Part shown: piece after piece, positions 7,279 through 14,343 of the stretch
Layout: each line of letters begins with the position of its first letter
How positions within the stretch are numbered: the first letter of the stretch is position 1
Source of the DNA: Pseudomonas deceptionensis
GTDB taxonomy: Bacteria > Pseudomonadota > Gammaproteobacteria > Pseudomonadales > Pseudomonadaceae
DNA: 64,000 bases
Direction of reading: 5' to 3'
Assembly: GCF_900106095.1 (NCBI RefSeq)
Contig: NZ_FNUD01000002.1
Location: 2,129,501 to 2,193,500 of the forward strand
The notes under the pieces: model-generated
The model's input: the letters and a program-made list of their open reading frames with translations, nothing else
Database searches by the model: none
What the model was told of the DNA's origin: nothing
Program-made: the position numbers and the translations under genes

Positions 7279-7899
7279 TTATCGCGGGCGGTGCATCTTG
7301 AATAGCGCCTCGGGGCCTAACTGGAAGTAATCCGCGGGGCCGCCGCCGCGCAAAATTGGCTCGGCGGCTGCAGTGTCGTAAATCCCGTCTTTGAGCAGAT
7401 GCCTGGCGATATGCACCGCCACCACCTCGCCCAGAATCAGCCAGCTTGGCACCAACTCTTTATTGGCTCGTTGCAGCTGAATAATCTGCGTGACCTTGCA
7501 CTCAAACGACACGGGCGTTTCGGCAACCCGTGGCACGCTAATCACCCGTGAAGGTGCGGTCGTCAACCCGGCCAACTCGAACTCATTCACGTCAGGCCCG
7601 ACCATGGCGCAGCTTTGGTTCATCGCCTCGGCCAAAGGGCGCGTGGCCAGGTTCCACACGAATTCGCCGGTTTGCTCGATGTTATTGAGGCTGTCTTTGC
7701 GGCCCACACTGCAAAACCCGATGATCGGCGGGATGTAGTTGAACGCATTGAAAAAGCTGTACGGCGCAAGGTTCAGCCGGCCTTGGGCATCCTGAGACGA
7801 AATCCAGCCAATCGGACGTGGGCCCACGATGGCGTTGAACGGGTCATGGGGCAGGCCGTGGCCTTGGGAAGGTTCATAGAAATGAATATCGTCATGCAT
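7279..7899 (-). CDS. Flavin reductase-like FMN-binding protein
   Basis: A 206-residue protein with a split-barrel flavin reductase-like domain. Conserved stretches are IVGPRPIGWISSQDAQG, the NLAPYSFFNAFNYIPPIIGF region that shapes the flavin pocket, and FVWNLAT. Members reduce or bind FMN, often serving a partner oxygenase. The ATG at 7899 gives MHDDIHFYEP, the usual beginning of the family in Pseudomonas; a TTG at 7914 would add five residues. It converges on the small gene ending at 7274. No partner oxygenase is adjacent except, possibly, the ABM protein. Confidence 0.88.
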   Translation of the reverse strand: MHDDIHFYEPSQGHGLPHDPFNAIVGPRPIGWISSQDAQGRLNLAPYSFFNAFNYIPPIIGFCSVGRKDSLNNIEQTGEFVWNLATRPLAEAMNQSCAMVGPDVNEFELAGLTTAPSRVISVPRVAETPVSFECKVTQIIQLQRANKELVPSWLILGEVVAVHIARHLLKDGIYDTAAAEPILRGGGPADYFQLGPEALFKMHRPR

Positions 7900-8040
7900 G
7901 GCAAGAGTCCGCAAACGGCTGGGGGAGAGGGGGGCATATAGTGCAAGGCATTTGCGCGAATGACAAAATTTTGCGCAACCTCGCTTGCGGTCGCTGCGGA
8001 GGTAGGCTCGTCAGCGTCTACAGAGGCTTTTTGCTCCCCC

Positions 8041-8072
8041 CAAAAACGACTAAGCCCGGCCGAGGCCGGGCT
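8041..8072 (-). terminator. Rho-independent terminator of the repeat-protein gene
   Basis: On the minus strand AGCCCGGCC and GGCCGGGCT (8053-8072) form a perfect 9-base stem with a 2-base loop, followed by TAGTCGTTTTTG. It begins 19 bases after the stop codon of the 13-residue repeat protein. Confidence 0.8.
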
Positions 8073-8090
8073 GGATGCCTGCTTCAGCTG

Positions 8091-8387
8091 TTAGCTGAAA
8101 CGGGCGCCGTGAGTGCGATCGAAACCATCAGCGGCAAAGGTGTCCGATTTAGTGCGGCTGAAACCGTCTTCGGCAAAGGTGGCTGAGCCGGTTTTGTCGT
8201 AGCCGTCTTCTGCAAACGTGGCGGAACCCGTGCGGTCGAAACCGTCAGCGGCAACGGCAGCAGAACCGGTGCGGCTGTAGCCGTCTTCAGCAAAGCTCGC
8301 AGAGTGAGTGCGATCGTAGCCATCGTCTGCAAAGGCGTTGAAGGCCAGGACGGAGAGGGCGGCGGCGAGGATAAATTTGGTTTTCAT
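8091..8387 (-). CDS. Secreted protein of six tandem 13-residue repeats
   Basis: A 98-residue protein: a 20-residue signal peptide (MKTKFILAAALSVLAFNAFA) and then exactly six 13-residue repeats covering residues 21-98 with nothing left over. The consensus is [DEA]-D-G-[YF]-[DS]-[RK]-T-x-[SG]-[AD]-x-[FV]-A. AAGGAG lies 8 bases before the ATG and a terminator follows the stop, so it is a complete monocistronic gene. There are no cysteines. I do not recognise a family or function; export to the periplasm or beyond is inferred. Each repeat boundary (FA/EDG) resembles the predicted signal peptidase site (AFA/DDG). Confidence 0.82.
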   Translation of the reverse strand: MKTKFILAAALSVLAFNAFADDGYDRTHSASFAEDGYSRTGSAAVAADGFDRTGSATFAEDGYDKTGSATFAEDGFSRTKSDTFAADGFDRTHGARFS

Positions 8388-8768
8388 GGTGATGCTCCTT
8401 GTTGCGTGTTTGGGGGTGTGGTGTGTCTATGGGTTTAAGACTACTCCGATAAATTTGATTAAAAAGCGCAAAAATTAGACCTAAATAATCAATTTATTCG
8501 ATGTGTGTGGCCGAGCAAAAACAGACTTCACACACTGTCCTGCATCCTGTCCGGGTGCTGACCGGGTCAGCCATCCATAGAGGTCTTGTTGAGATTGATA
8601 GTGGGCTAACAGAATTAACTGACTATTAATTAGAGATAATCTTCTTTGCAGACACGCTTTTCATTTCGCCGTTACCTATTTTTCACCCTGTGAGCACCAG
8701 TCTTGCGCCGGCAAAAAAGCCGAGACCCAAAGCGGCTTTGCACCCTTGAGTACTGGAGCCCGGACCGA
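8388..8768. other. 381-base intergenic region with an AT-rich dyad
   Basis: Divergent promoter region between the repeat-protein gene and the DUF347 gene. No gene is visible. AAATTTGATTA (8451-8461) and TAATCAATTT (8486-8495) form an imperfect inverted repeat in a strongly AT-rich segment upstream of the repeat-protein gene. A second AT-rich patch (8610-8645) precedes the DUF347 gene. Promoter elements cannot be fixed with confidence. Confidence 0.35.
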
Positions 8769-9524
8769 ATGAACAAACTTCCTCAGATCACCCTTGCGTT
8801 TTGGGTGATGAAAATCTGCGCCACAACTTTGGGCGAGACCGCAGGCGATCTGCTGTCGATGACCCTCAATGTGGGCTATGCCGTCAGCTCCATGATCCTG
8901 ATCAGCGTATTTGTCCTGACTTTGCTGACCCAGCTGTTTTCCAAAACCTACAACCCCGTGTTGTATTGGCTGGTGATCCTTTCGACCAGTACGGCAGGCA
9001 CCACCATGTCGGACTTTATGGACCGCACACTGGGCCTGGGTTACGCCACGGGCTCGTTGATTCTGGTGTCGATACTGGTCGCGATCTTTGCGCTCTGGAA
9101 ATGGAGCGGCGAGTCGCTGAACGTCAGCCAGGTACAGACGCCACGCGGCGAGATGTTCTACTGGATGGCGATTCTGTTTTCCAACACGCTGGGTACGGCC
9201 TTGGGTGATTACCTGGCGGATGATTCCGGGCTGGGTTTTGCAGGCGGGGCGCTGTTTATCGGGGCGACCATTGCGGTCGTGGTACTGGCGCGCTACTTCA
9301 CCAAAATCTCGTCGGTGGTGTTGTTCTGGGTGGCGTTCGTGCTGACGCGCCCGTTTGGCGCAACCTTGGGCGACTTCCTCACCAAACCCCCTGAAAAGGG
9401 CGGGCTGGACTTCGGCACCATCGGTTCTTCACTGGTATTGGCGGGGATATTGGTGGCGATGATTGCCGGTGCTGCGTATCTCAAAAACAAACAAACCCGG
9501 CCAGGAGTGGCCGAGTTGTCTTGA
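8769..9524 (+). CDS. DUF347-repeat integral membrane protein (COG4705 type)
   Basis: A 251-residue protein with about eight membrane segments arranged as four repeats of the DUF347 unit. Each repeat has a polar signature near the start of a helix: KICATTLGETAGDLLS, STSTAGTTMSDFMD, ILFSNTLGTALGDYLAD and LTRPFGATLGDFL. The unit is known only as a membrane repeat of unknown function. The ATG at 8769 has GGAG upstream and begins just before the first repeat; a TTG start 22 codons earlier is less likely. It stands alone and converges on kgtP. The repeated Thr/Glu/Asp-containing motifs could line a transport path, which is inference. Confidence 0.85.
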   Translation: MNKLPQITLAFWVMKICATTLGETAGDLLSMTLNVGYAVSSMILISVFVLTLLTQLFSKTYNPVLYWLVILSTSTAGTTMSDFMDRTLGLGYATGSLILVSILVAIFALWKWSGESLNVSQVQTPRGEMFYWMAILFSNTLGTALGDYLADDSGLGFAGGALFIGATIAVVVLARYFTKISSVVLFWVAFVLTRPFGATLGDFLTKPPEKGGLDFGTIGSSLVLAGILVAMIAGAAYLKNKQTRPGVAELS

Positions 9525-9534
9525 GGCAACTGCG

Positions 9535-9571
9535 GACCTGTAGGCGCAGCTTTCGCCAGCGCCTGCAGGTC
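9535..9571. terminator. Hairpin between convergent genes
   Basis: GACCTGTAGGCGC and GCGCCTGCAGGTC pair over 13 bases with one G-T wobble and an 11-base loop. It lies between the convergent DUF347 and kgtP genes; the GTAGGCGC...GCGCCTGCAG edge is a common Pseudomonas intergenic palindrome. Confidence 0.6.
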
Positions 9572-9577
9572 TGGTGT

Positions 9578-10900
9578 TCAGTCGGTCTCGATCCGCGAGT
9601 GCTTGCGGGTGTCTTTCATGGTGGCGTACACCGCCAGCGAGCAGGCGATACAGGCTGTCACGTACCAGTAGTAACCGGTTTCCATGCCCGCACTCTTGAA
9701 CCACAGCGCGATGTATTCGGCCGTACCGCCGAAGATCGACACGGTCAGCGCGTAAGGCAAGCCCACGCCCAGTGCGCGAATTTCGGTCGGGAACAGTTCA
9801 GCTTTCACCACGGCGTTGATCGAGGTGTAACCGCTGACAATGATCAGCGCGGCCATGATCAGGAAGAACGCGCCCCACCAGGTGGTGACGGTGTGCAAGG
9901 TGGTGAGGATCGGCACGGTGAACAGGGTGCCCAGAACGCCGAAGGCGATCAGGATTGGACGACGGCCGATCTTGTCCGACAGCGCGCCTACCAGCGGCTG
10001 GATGCACATGAACAGAAACAGGGTCGCCGCCGAAATGGTGGTGGAATCCGAGATGCTCATGCCCACCGTGTTCACCAGGTATTTCTGCATGTACGTGGTG
10101 TAGGTGTAGAACGCCAGCGTACCGCCCATGGTCAGGCCTACTACGGTCATCAGCTCTTTAGGGTGGCGCATCAAGGTGCGCATGGCGCTTTCTTTAGGCT
10201 TGACCCGGGCCTTCTTGAACGACTCGGTTTCTTCCATGCCGCGACGCAGATACAGCGCAACCACGGCACACAGGGCGCCGATCACGAACGGTACGCGCCA
10301 GCCCCAGCTGTACAGCTGCTCTTCGGTCAGGGTTTGTTGCAGCACGATCAGCACGCCCAGCGCGATGAGCTGACCCGAGATCAGGGTCACGTACTGGAAG
10401 CTGGAGAAGAAGCCGCGACGCTCTTTGGTCGCCATCTCGCTCAGGTAGGTAGCCGACGTGCCGTATTCGCCACCGACTGACAAACCTTGCAGCAGACGGG
10501 CGAAGACCAGCAGGACGGGTGCCCAGACACCGATGGTTTCGTAACCGGGCGACAGCGCAATCACCAGCGAACCGAAGCACATCAACAGCACCGAGGCCAT
10601 CAGTGCGGCTTTGCGGCCTTTGCGGTCAGCGTACAGCCCCATCAGCCAGCCGCCGATCGGGCGCATCAGGAAGCCTACGGCGAAGATCGCAGCGGTGTTG
10701 AGCAGTTGTGCGGTGGTGTCGCCTTTCGGGAAAAAGGCCTTGGCGAAATACAGGGAGAACGCGGCGTAAACGTACCAGTCGTACCACTCGACCATGTTGC
10801 CGACGGAACCACTGAAAATCGATTTGATACGGCTGGAAGTGGTCTTTTCTTTAGGGGCCGCAGACACGGACCCGGCAGGCAGGGTGCTGGAGTTATCCAT
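9578..10900 (-). CDS. kgtP: KgtP-like 2-oxoglutarate/H+ symporter (MFS, MHS family)
   Basis: A 440-residue major facilitator with 12 predicted membrane segments and metabolite:H+ symporter signatures: GNMVEWYDWYVYAAFS (first helix), GFLMRPIGGWLMG, DRKGRKAAL and LQGLSVGGEYGTSATYLSE. It closely resembles E. coli KgtP as I recall it, and the P. aeruginosa C5-dicarboxylate transporter. A sigma-54 promoter with two upstream palindromes precedes it, and the MifS/MifR-like pair lies just upstream on the same strand. AAGAAGG precedes the ATG, and an A-rich AAAAACAA (10920-10927) before it resembles a Hfq/Crc CA motif. Import of 2-oxoglutarate across the inner membrane is the likely role. Confidence 0.88.
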   Translation of the reverse strand: MDNSSTLPAGSVSAAPKEKTTSSRIKSIFSGSVGNMVEWYDWYVYAAFSLYFAKAFFPKGDTTAQLLNTAAIFAVGFLMRPIGGWLMGLYADRKGRKAALMASVLLMCFGSLVIALSPGYETIGVWAPVLLVFARLLQGLSVGGEYGTSATYLSEMATKERRGFFSSFQYVTLISGQLIALGVLIVLQQTLTEEQLYSWGWRVPFVIGALCAVVALYLRRGMEETESFKKARVKPKESAMRTLMRHPKELMTVVGLTMGGTLAFYTYTTYMQKYLVNTVGMSISDSTTISAATLFLFMCIQPLVGALSDKIGRRPILIAFGVLGTLFTVPILTTLHTVTTWWGAFFLIMAALIIVSGYTSINAVVKAELFPTEIRALGVGLPYALTVSIFGGTAEYIALWFKSAGMETGYYWYVTACIACSLAVYATMKDTRKHSRIETD

Positions 10901-10962
10901 TAAATGGATCCTTCTTTCATTGTTTTTTTATAGCGCGTCAAAACGCGAGCTTGCTGGGATAT

Positions 10963-10978
10963 AGCAGGAGTTGTGCCA
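10963..10978 (-). promoter_or_regulatory. Sigma-54 (-24/-12) promoter of kgtP
   Basis: On the minus strand TGGCAC AACTC CTGCT fits the sigma-54 consensus TGGCAC-N5-TTGCA, with exactly 10 bases between the GG and GC dinucleotides. Transcription should begin near 10952, about 50 bases before the ATG at 10900. The next genes upstream encode an NtrC-type activator, the class sigma-54 promoters need. Confidence 0.8.
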
Positions 10979-11021
10979 AGGCTGCAGAGCCCGGTTTTCA
11001 AGGGGGGGAGGGACGTGAGTG

Positions 11022-11035
11022 AGCGGGAATCCGCT
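11022..11035. promoter_or_regulatory. Upstream activator palindrome 1 of kgtP
   Basis: AGCGG-GAAT-CCGCT is a perfect 5-base dyad with a 4-base centre, about 76 bases upstream of the predicted start point. It is close in sequence to the second site 33 bases away and to two palindromes before dctA. Probable binding site for the MifR-like activator, inferred from position and repetition. Confidence 0.55.
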
Positions 11036-11054
11036 GATTAGTGGTGTGGCGATG

Positions 11055-11068
11055 AGCGGAAATCCGCC
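11055..11068. promoter_or_regulatory. Upstream activator palindrome 2 of kgtP
   Basis: AGCGG-AAAT-CCGCC, a near-perfect dyad centred 33 bases from the first site (about three helical turns) and about 110 bases from the predicted start point. Paired sites in phase are typical for NtrC-family activators. Confidence 0.55.
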
Positions 11069-11133
11069 GAATATCAGCGCTTCTTCCCCCTGACCCTCCC
11101 CGAAGGGAGAGGGCAGAGGTGAGGGCTGGCAGT

Positions 11134-12468
11134 TTACTCGCTGCTCAAAAACGCTTCACGCACCAGTCCGTGGCGCTGCATTTTTTCATTCAGGGTACGG
11201 CGCGGCAGTTGCAATTCGTTAAGTACCGCCTTGATGTCGCCTTTATGCCGGGTCAACGCGGCACGCAGGCATTGCGCCTCAAAGGCTTCCTGCTGCGCCA
11301 CCAGCGACTGGCCAGCGTCGCAGTCTTCAACAGGCAATTCGCTCAGGCCCAGAACGTCCCGTTCGGCAGTGTTGGCCAGTTCACGCACGTTGCCCGGCCA
11401 GTCGTGGCTCAGCAACCGTGACAACTGCACCCCGCTCAACGGTTGCGCACTACGGCCCATGCGCTCAGCGGCGCTGTGGGCAAAGTACTCGTACAGCAAT
11501 GGAATATCTTCGCGGCGCTCGCGCAGAGGGGCCAGGCGCAGCTCCGCCACGGTCAGGCGATACGCCAGGTCTTCGCGAAAGCGTCCGGCGCGGGCTTCTT
11601 CGAGCAAGTCGGGCTTGGTCGCGGCAATCACTCGCAAATCCACGGTAATGCTCTGATTGGAGCCCAGACGCTCCAGCTTTTGTTCCTGCAACACCCGCAG
11701 CAATTTGGCCTGCTGGGCCAGCGGCATGCTTTCGATTTCATCCAGAAACAAGGTGCCGCCATCGGCGTATTCCAGCTTGCCGATACGCTTGCCCTGGGCG
11801 CCTGTAAATGCGCCGCTTTCGTGGCCGAACAGCTCGGCCTCAAACAGTTGCTCGGGGATGGCCGCGCAGTTCAGCGCGACAAAGGGTTTGTCGGCACGGG
11901 GGCCAAAGTCATGCAGGCAGCGGGCAACCAATTCTTTACCGCTGCCGGTCTCGCCGCGGATCAACACATTGACCGGCAGCGGCGCCAGTTCCAGCACCTG
12001 GCGGCGCAAGGTCTGCAAGCTGCGCGACACGCCCAGCAGGCGGCCGTCGATCAGTTCGCGCAGATCAGCCTGTTCGTGCAAACGGCGGTTTTCCAGTACC
12101 AGTTGGCGTTTCTCCAGGGCTCGGCGCAGGCTGCTGAGCAGTGCATCGGGGCTGAAGGGTTTTTCGAGAAAATCGTAAGCACCCTCGCGCATGGCTTCTA
12201 CGGCCATCGGCACATCACCGTGGCCGGTCAGCAAAATCACCGGCAAGTCCGCATCCAGTTGCTGCAAGCGGGTCAGCAAAGCAAGGCCGCCCATGCCCGG
12301 CATGCGCACATCACTGACAATCACCCCGGCAAAATGCGCGGGCAATTGACTCAGGCAGTCTTCGGCGCAGCTGAACAACTGCACCTCAAACCCGCTCAGG
12401 CTCAGCCATTGCTCCACGGCATTACGAATACTGGCCTCGTCATCGACCACGATCACCGAATTGAGCAT
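11134..12468 (-). CDS. mifR: Sigma-54-dependent response regulator, MifR/DctD-like
   Basis: A 444-residue NtrC-type activator: receiver domain (residues 1-120, acceptor Asp in IVSDVRMPGM, Lys in FLEKPFSP), AAA+ domain (about 140-370) with Walker A GETGSGKE, the sigma-54 contact loop GAFTGA and Walker B GGTLFLDEIE, and a Fis-type helix-turn-helix at the C-terminus (RHKGDIKAVLNELQLPRRTL). It lies 3 bases downstream of its kinase gene and upstream of kgtP, which has a sigma-54 promoter. In P. aeruginosa MifR is needed for growth on 2-oxoglutarate and activates the C5-dicarboxylate transporter; the same role is inferred here. Confidence 0.88.
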   Translation of the reverse strand: MLNSVIVVDDEASIRNAVEQWLSLSGFEVQLFSCAEDCLSQLPAHFAGVIVSDVRMPGMGGLALLTRLQQLDADLPVILLTGHGDVPMAVEAMREGAYDFLEKPFSPDALLSSLRRALEKRQLVLENRRLHEQADLRELIDGRLLGVSRSLQTLRRQVLELAPLPVNVLIRGETGSGKELVARCLHDFGPRADKPFVALNCAAIPEQLFEAELFGHESGAFTGAQGKRIGKLEYADGGTLFLDEIESMPLAQQAKLLRVLQEQKLERLGSNQSITVDLRVIAATKPDLLEEARAGRFREDLAYRLTVAELRLAPLRERREDIPLLYEYFAHSAAERMGRSAQPLSGVQLSRLLSHDWPGNVRELANTAERDVLGLSELPVEDCDAGQSLVAQQEAFEAQCLRAALTRHKGDIKAVLNELQLPRRTLNEKMQRHGLVREAFLSSE

Positions 12469-12471
12469 GTT

Positions 12472-14226
12472 TCAAGATTCCTGTGCGATGGGCAGCGTCA
12501 GTGTGAACCGTGCTCCATCGGCATGATTGCACGCGGTCAAGCGACCGCCGATTTCGTGAACAATGGCGTAAGACACCGCCAGGCCCAGGCCCAATCCATC
12601 ACCCACGGGTTTGGTGGTGAAGAAGGGATCAAACACTTTACTCAAGTTCTCCTCGCTAATCCCGCCGCCACTGTCGCTGACGCTCAAGTGCCACAGTTGC
12701 TGGTTGGCTTCGATGCGGATTTGCAGGTGCTTGCGCGGTGCGTCGCGCAAGGCATCCAGGGCGTTGCGCAGCAGGTTGATCAGTACTTGTTCCAGGCGGA
12801 TCGCATCGCCGCGCACCCAGGCCGGGCGGATCAGTTGGATGCTCAGGTCGATGGCTTCTTCCTTGATCCGTGGCTCCATCAGCTCCAGGGAATGATCCAC
12901 CACGCTCGCCAGATCCAGCCGCTCGCGCAAGCCGCTGGGGCTTTGCCGGGCGTAGGTCTTGAGGTGGCCGGTGAGGGCGGCCATGCGCGTCATCATCTGT
13001 TCCAGAGGCGCCAGGGCCTTATAGGCATCGTCGACACGACCGTGGTCGAGCAGCAGGCGCAAAGTCGCCAACTGCATGCGCTGGGCGGTTAACGGCTGGT
13101 TGATTTCGTGGGCCAGTGCTGCCGACATTTGCCCCAGTGCGGCGAGTTTGGCCGATTGCACCAGGCCGTCTTGCGCGGTGCGCAAATCCCGGGTACGGGC
13201 TTCGACCAGTTGCTCCAGCTCTTCGCGATTGCGCTGGCGCAAACGTGCCAGGCGCCAGCGCTGGAGCAAAAACAGGCCCAGAAACACCAGCGCCAGCCAT
13301 AGGCCGATACCTGCCAGTGCGGCATTGCGCCGGTCATCGGCAGCGGTCCCGGGGCGCTGCAGCAGGTGCAGGGTCCATCCTTCGGTACTCAGTGGCAGCG
13401 AACTCCACACATAGTCGGCGGTGCCTTGCGGACCGTCGACCCGGGCCAGGTAGCTGTTGTCGTCAAAGCTGAGCAGGGTGCGAGCATTCATCAGTGTCAG
13501 CGGTTGCTTGTGGTATTGGCGGGTGTCGGAAATCGCGCTGCGGTCGCTGTCGTTCAATTCGCGCAGGTGGCGATAGCGCCAGCCGGGCTGGTTGGCAATG
13601 AACACAATGCCCCGTGCGTCGCTGACCAGCAGCGTGTCGTTGCCCAGGCTCCATTCGCGCTCAAGCTGGGGGAACTCGAGTTTGACCACCATGGCCCCGA
13701 GGAACCGGCCGTCGGCATCGAGCACGGCACTGGACAAGAAGTACCCCGGAATGCCGCTGGTCACGCCCACCGCATAAAAGCTGCCCGCGCCCTTGCTGCG
13801 GGTCTGGCTGAAGTAGGGCCGGAAACCATAGTTATGCCCCACATAACTGTTGGAGGTGTTCCAGTTACTGGCGGCGACGGCCAGCCCGGTGCTGTCGAGC
13901 AACTCCAGGGTCGAAGACTGCGCCGCACCGTTGATGCGTTCGAGTTTTCGATTGAGGGCGGCTTGCACTTCAGGGGTGACGGGGGCGCTCAGGGCGGCCA
14001 CCAGTTCAGCGTCCAGCGCGAGCACGGCAGGCAAGGCACGATAGCGTTCGATCAGCGTATGCAGTGAATTGGCATACAGATTGAGCTGCTCGGGCCCGCG
14101 TTTGGCGCGCTCTTCCAGCGCATGGCGATCGGCCTGACGCATCGCCCAGCCCCCCGCAACAGCGGCCCCGGCCAAAATCAACACGCAATACAGCGCCAAT
14201 CGCAGATGGCGAGAAGTCATGGCCAT
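12472..14226 (-). CDS. mifS: Sensor histidine kinase, MifS/DctB-like
   Basis: A 584-residue membrane kinase: N-terminal membrane helix (about residues 8-28), a large periplasmic double-Cache-like sensor (about 30-295), a second helix, a coiled linker, the HisKA H-box (LAALGQMSAALAHEINQPL) and an HATPase domain with N box (NLLRNALDAL), DSGGGIS and GDGLGLGLAVS. This is the DctB/MifS architecture that senses dicarboxylates directly in the periplasm. The start is uncertain: ATG at 14226 or 14220, or an ATG 13 codons upstream at 14265; none has a strong ribosome binding site. It forms an operon with mifR. Confidence 0.87.
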   Translation of the reverse strand: MAMTSRHLRLALYCVLILAGAAVAGGWAMRQADRHALEERAKRGPEQLNLYANSLHTLIERYRALPAVLALDAELVAALSAPVTPEVQAALNRKLERINGAAQSSTLELLDSTGLAVAASNWNTSNSYVGHNYGFRPYFSQTRSKGAGSFYAVGVTSGIPGYFLSSAVLDADGRFLGAMVVKLEFPQLEREWSLGNDTLLVSDARGIVFIANQPGWRYRHLRELNDSDRSAISDTRQYHKQPLTLMNARTLLSFDDNSYLARVDGPQGTADYVWSSLPLSTEGWTLHLLQRPGTAADDRRNAALAGIGLWLALVFLGLFLLQRWRLARLRQRNREELEQLVEARTRDLRTAQDGLVQSAKLAALGQMSAALAHEINQPLTAQRMQLATLRLLLDHGRVDDAYKALAPLEQMMTRMAALTGHLKTYARQSPSGLRERLDLASVVDHSLELMEPRIKEEAIDLSIQLIRPAWVRGDAIRLEQVLINLLRNALDALRDAPRKHLQIRIEANQQLWHLSVSDSGGGISEENLSKVFDPFFTTKPVGDGLGLGLAVSYAIVHEIGGRLTACNHADGARFTLTLPIAQES

Positions 14227-14343
14227 GTTTACAGGCTGCTCTATGAAGGACACAAACCATAGCATGGTGCCACTGGGTGCTACTGGGTGCCAATAAAGCT
14301 CATCTGATTCGGGTATTTATCTACAGCATGCCGAGGTTTATCC

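Noticed and set aside
8084..8332. 82-residue minus-strand frame overlapping the 13-residue repeat gene
   Set aside because: It is open only because the 39-base repeat unit has no stop in that frame; no ribosome binding site or signal peptide.
9521..10480. 319-residue plus-strand frame antisense to kgtP
   Set aside because: Shadow of a clear MFS gene; low-complexity Gln/His/Arg-rich translation.
10900..10920. Six-codon upstream frame (MKEGSI) whose TAA overlaps the kgtP ATG
   Set aside because: The overlap could allow coupling, but the frame has no ribosome binding site of its own and contains that of kgtP; chance is the simpler explanation.
11443..13092. 549-residue plus-strand frame antisense to mifR and mifS
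   Set aside because: Runs across two well-defined genes and their junction; no domain resemblance.
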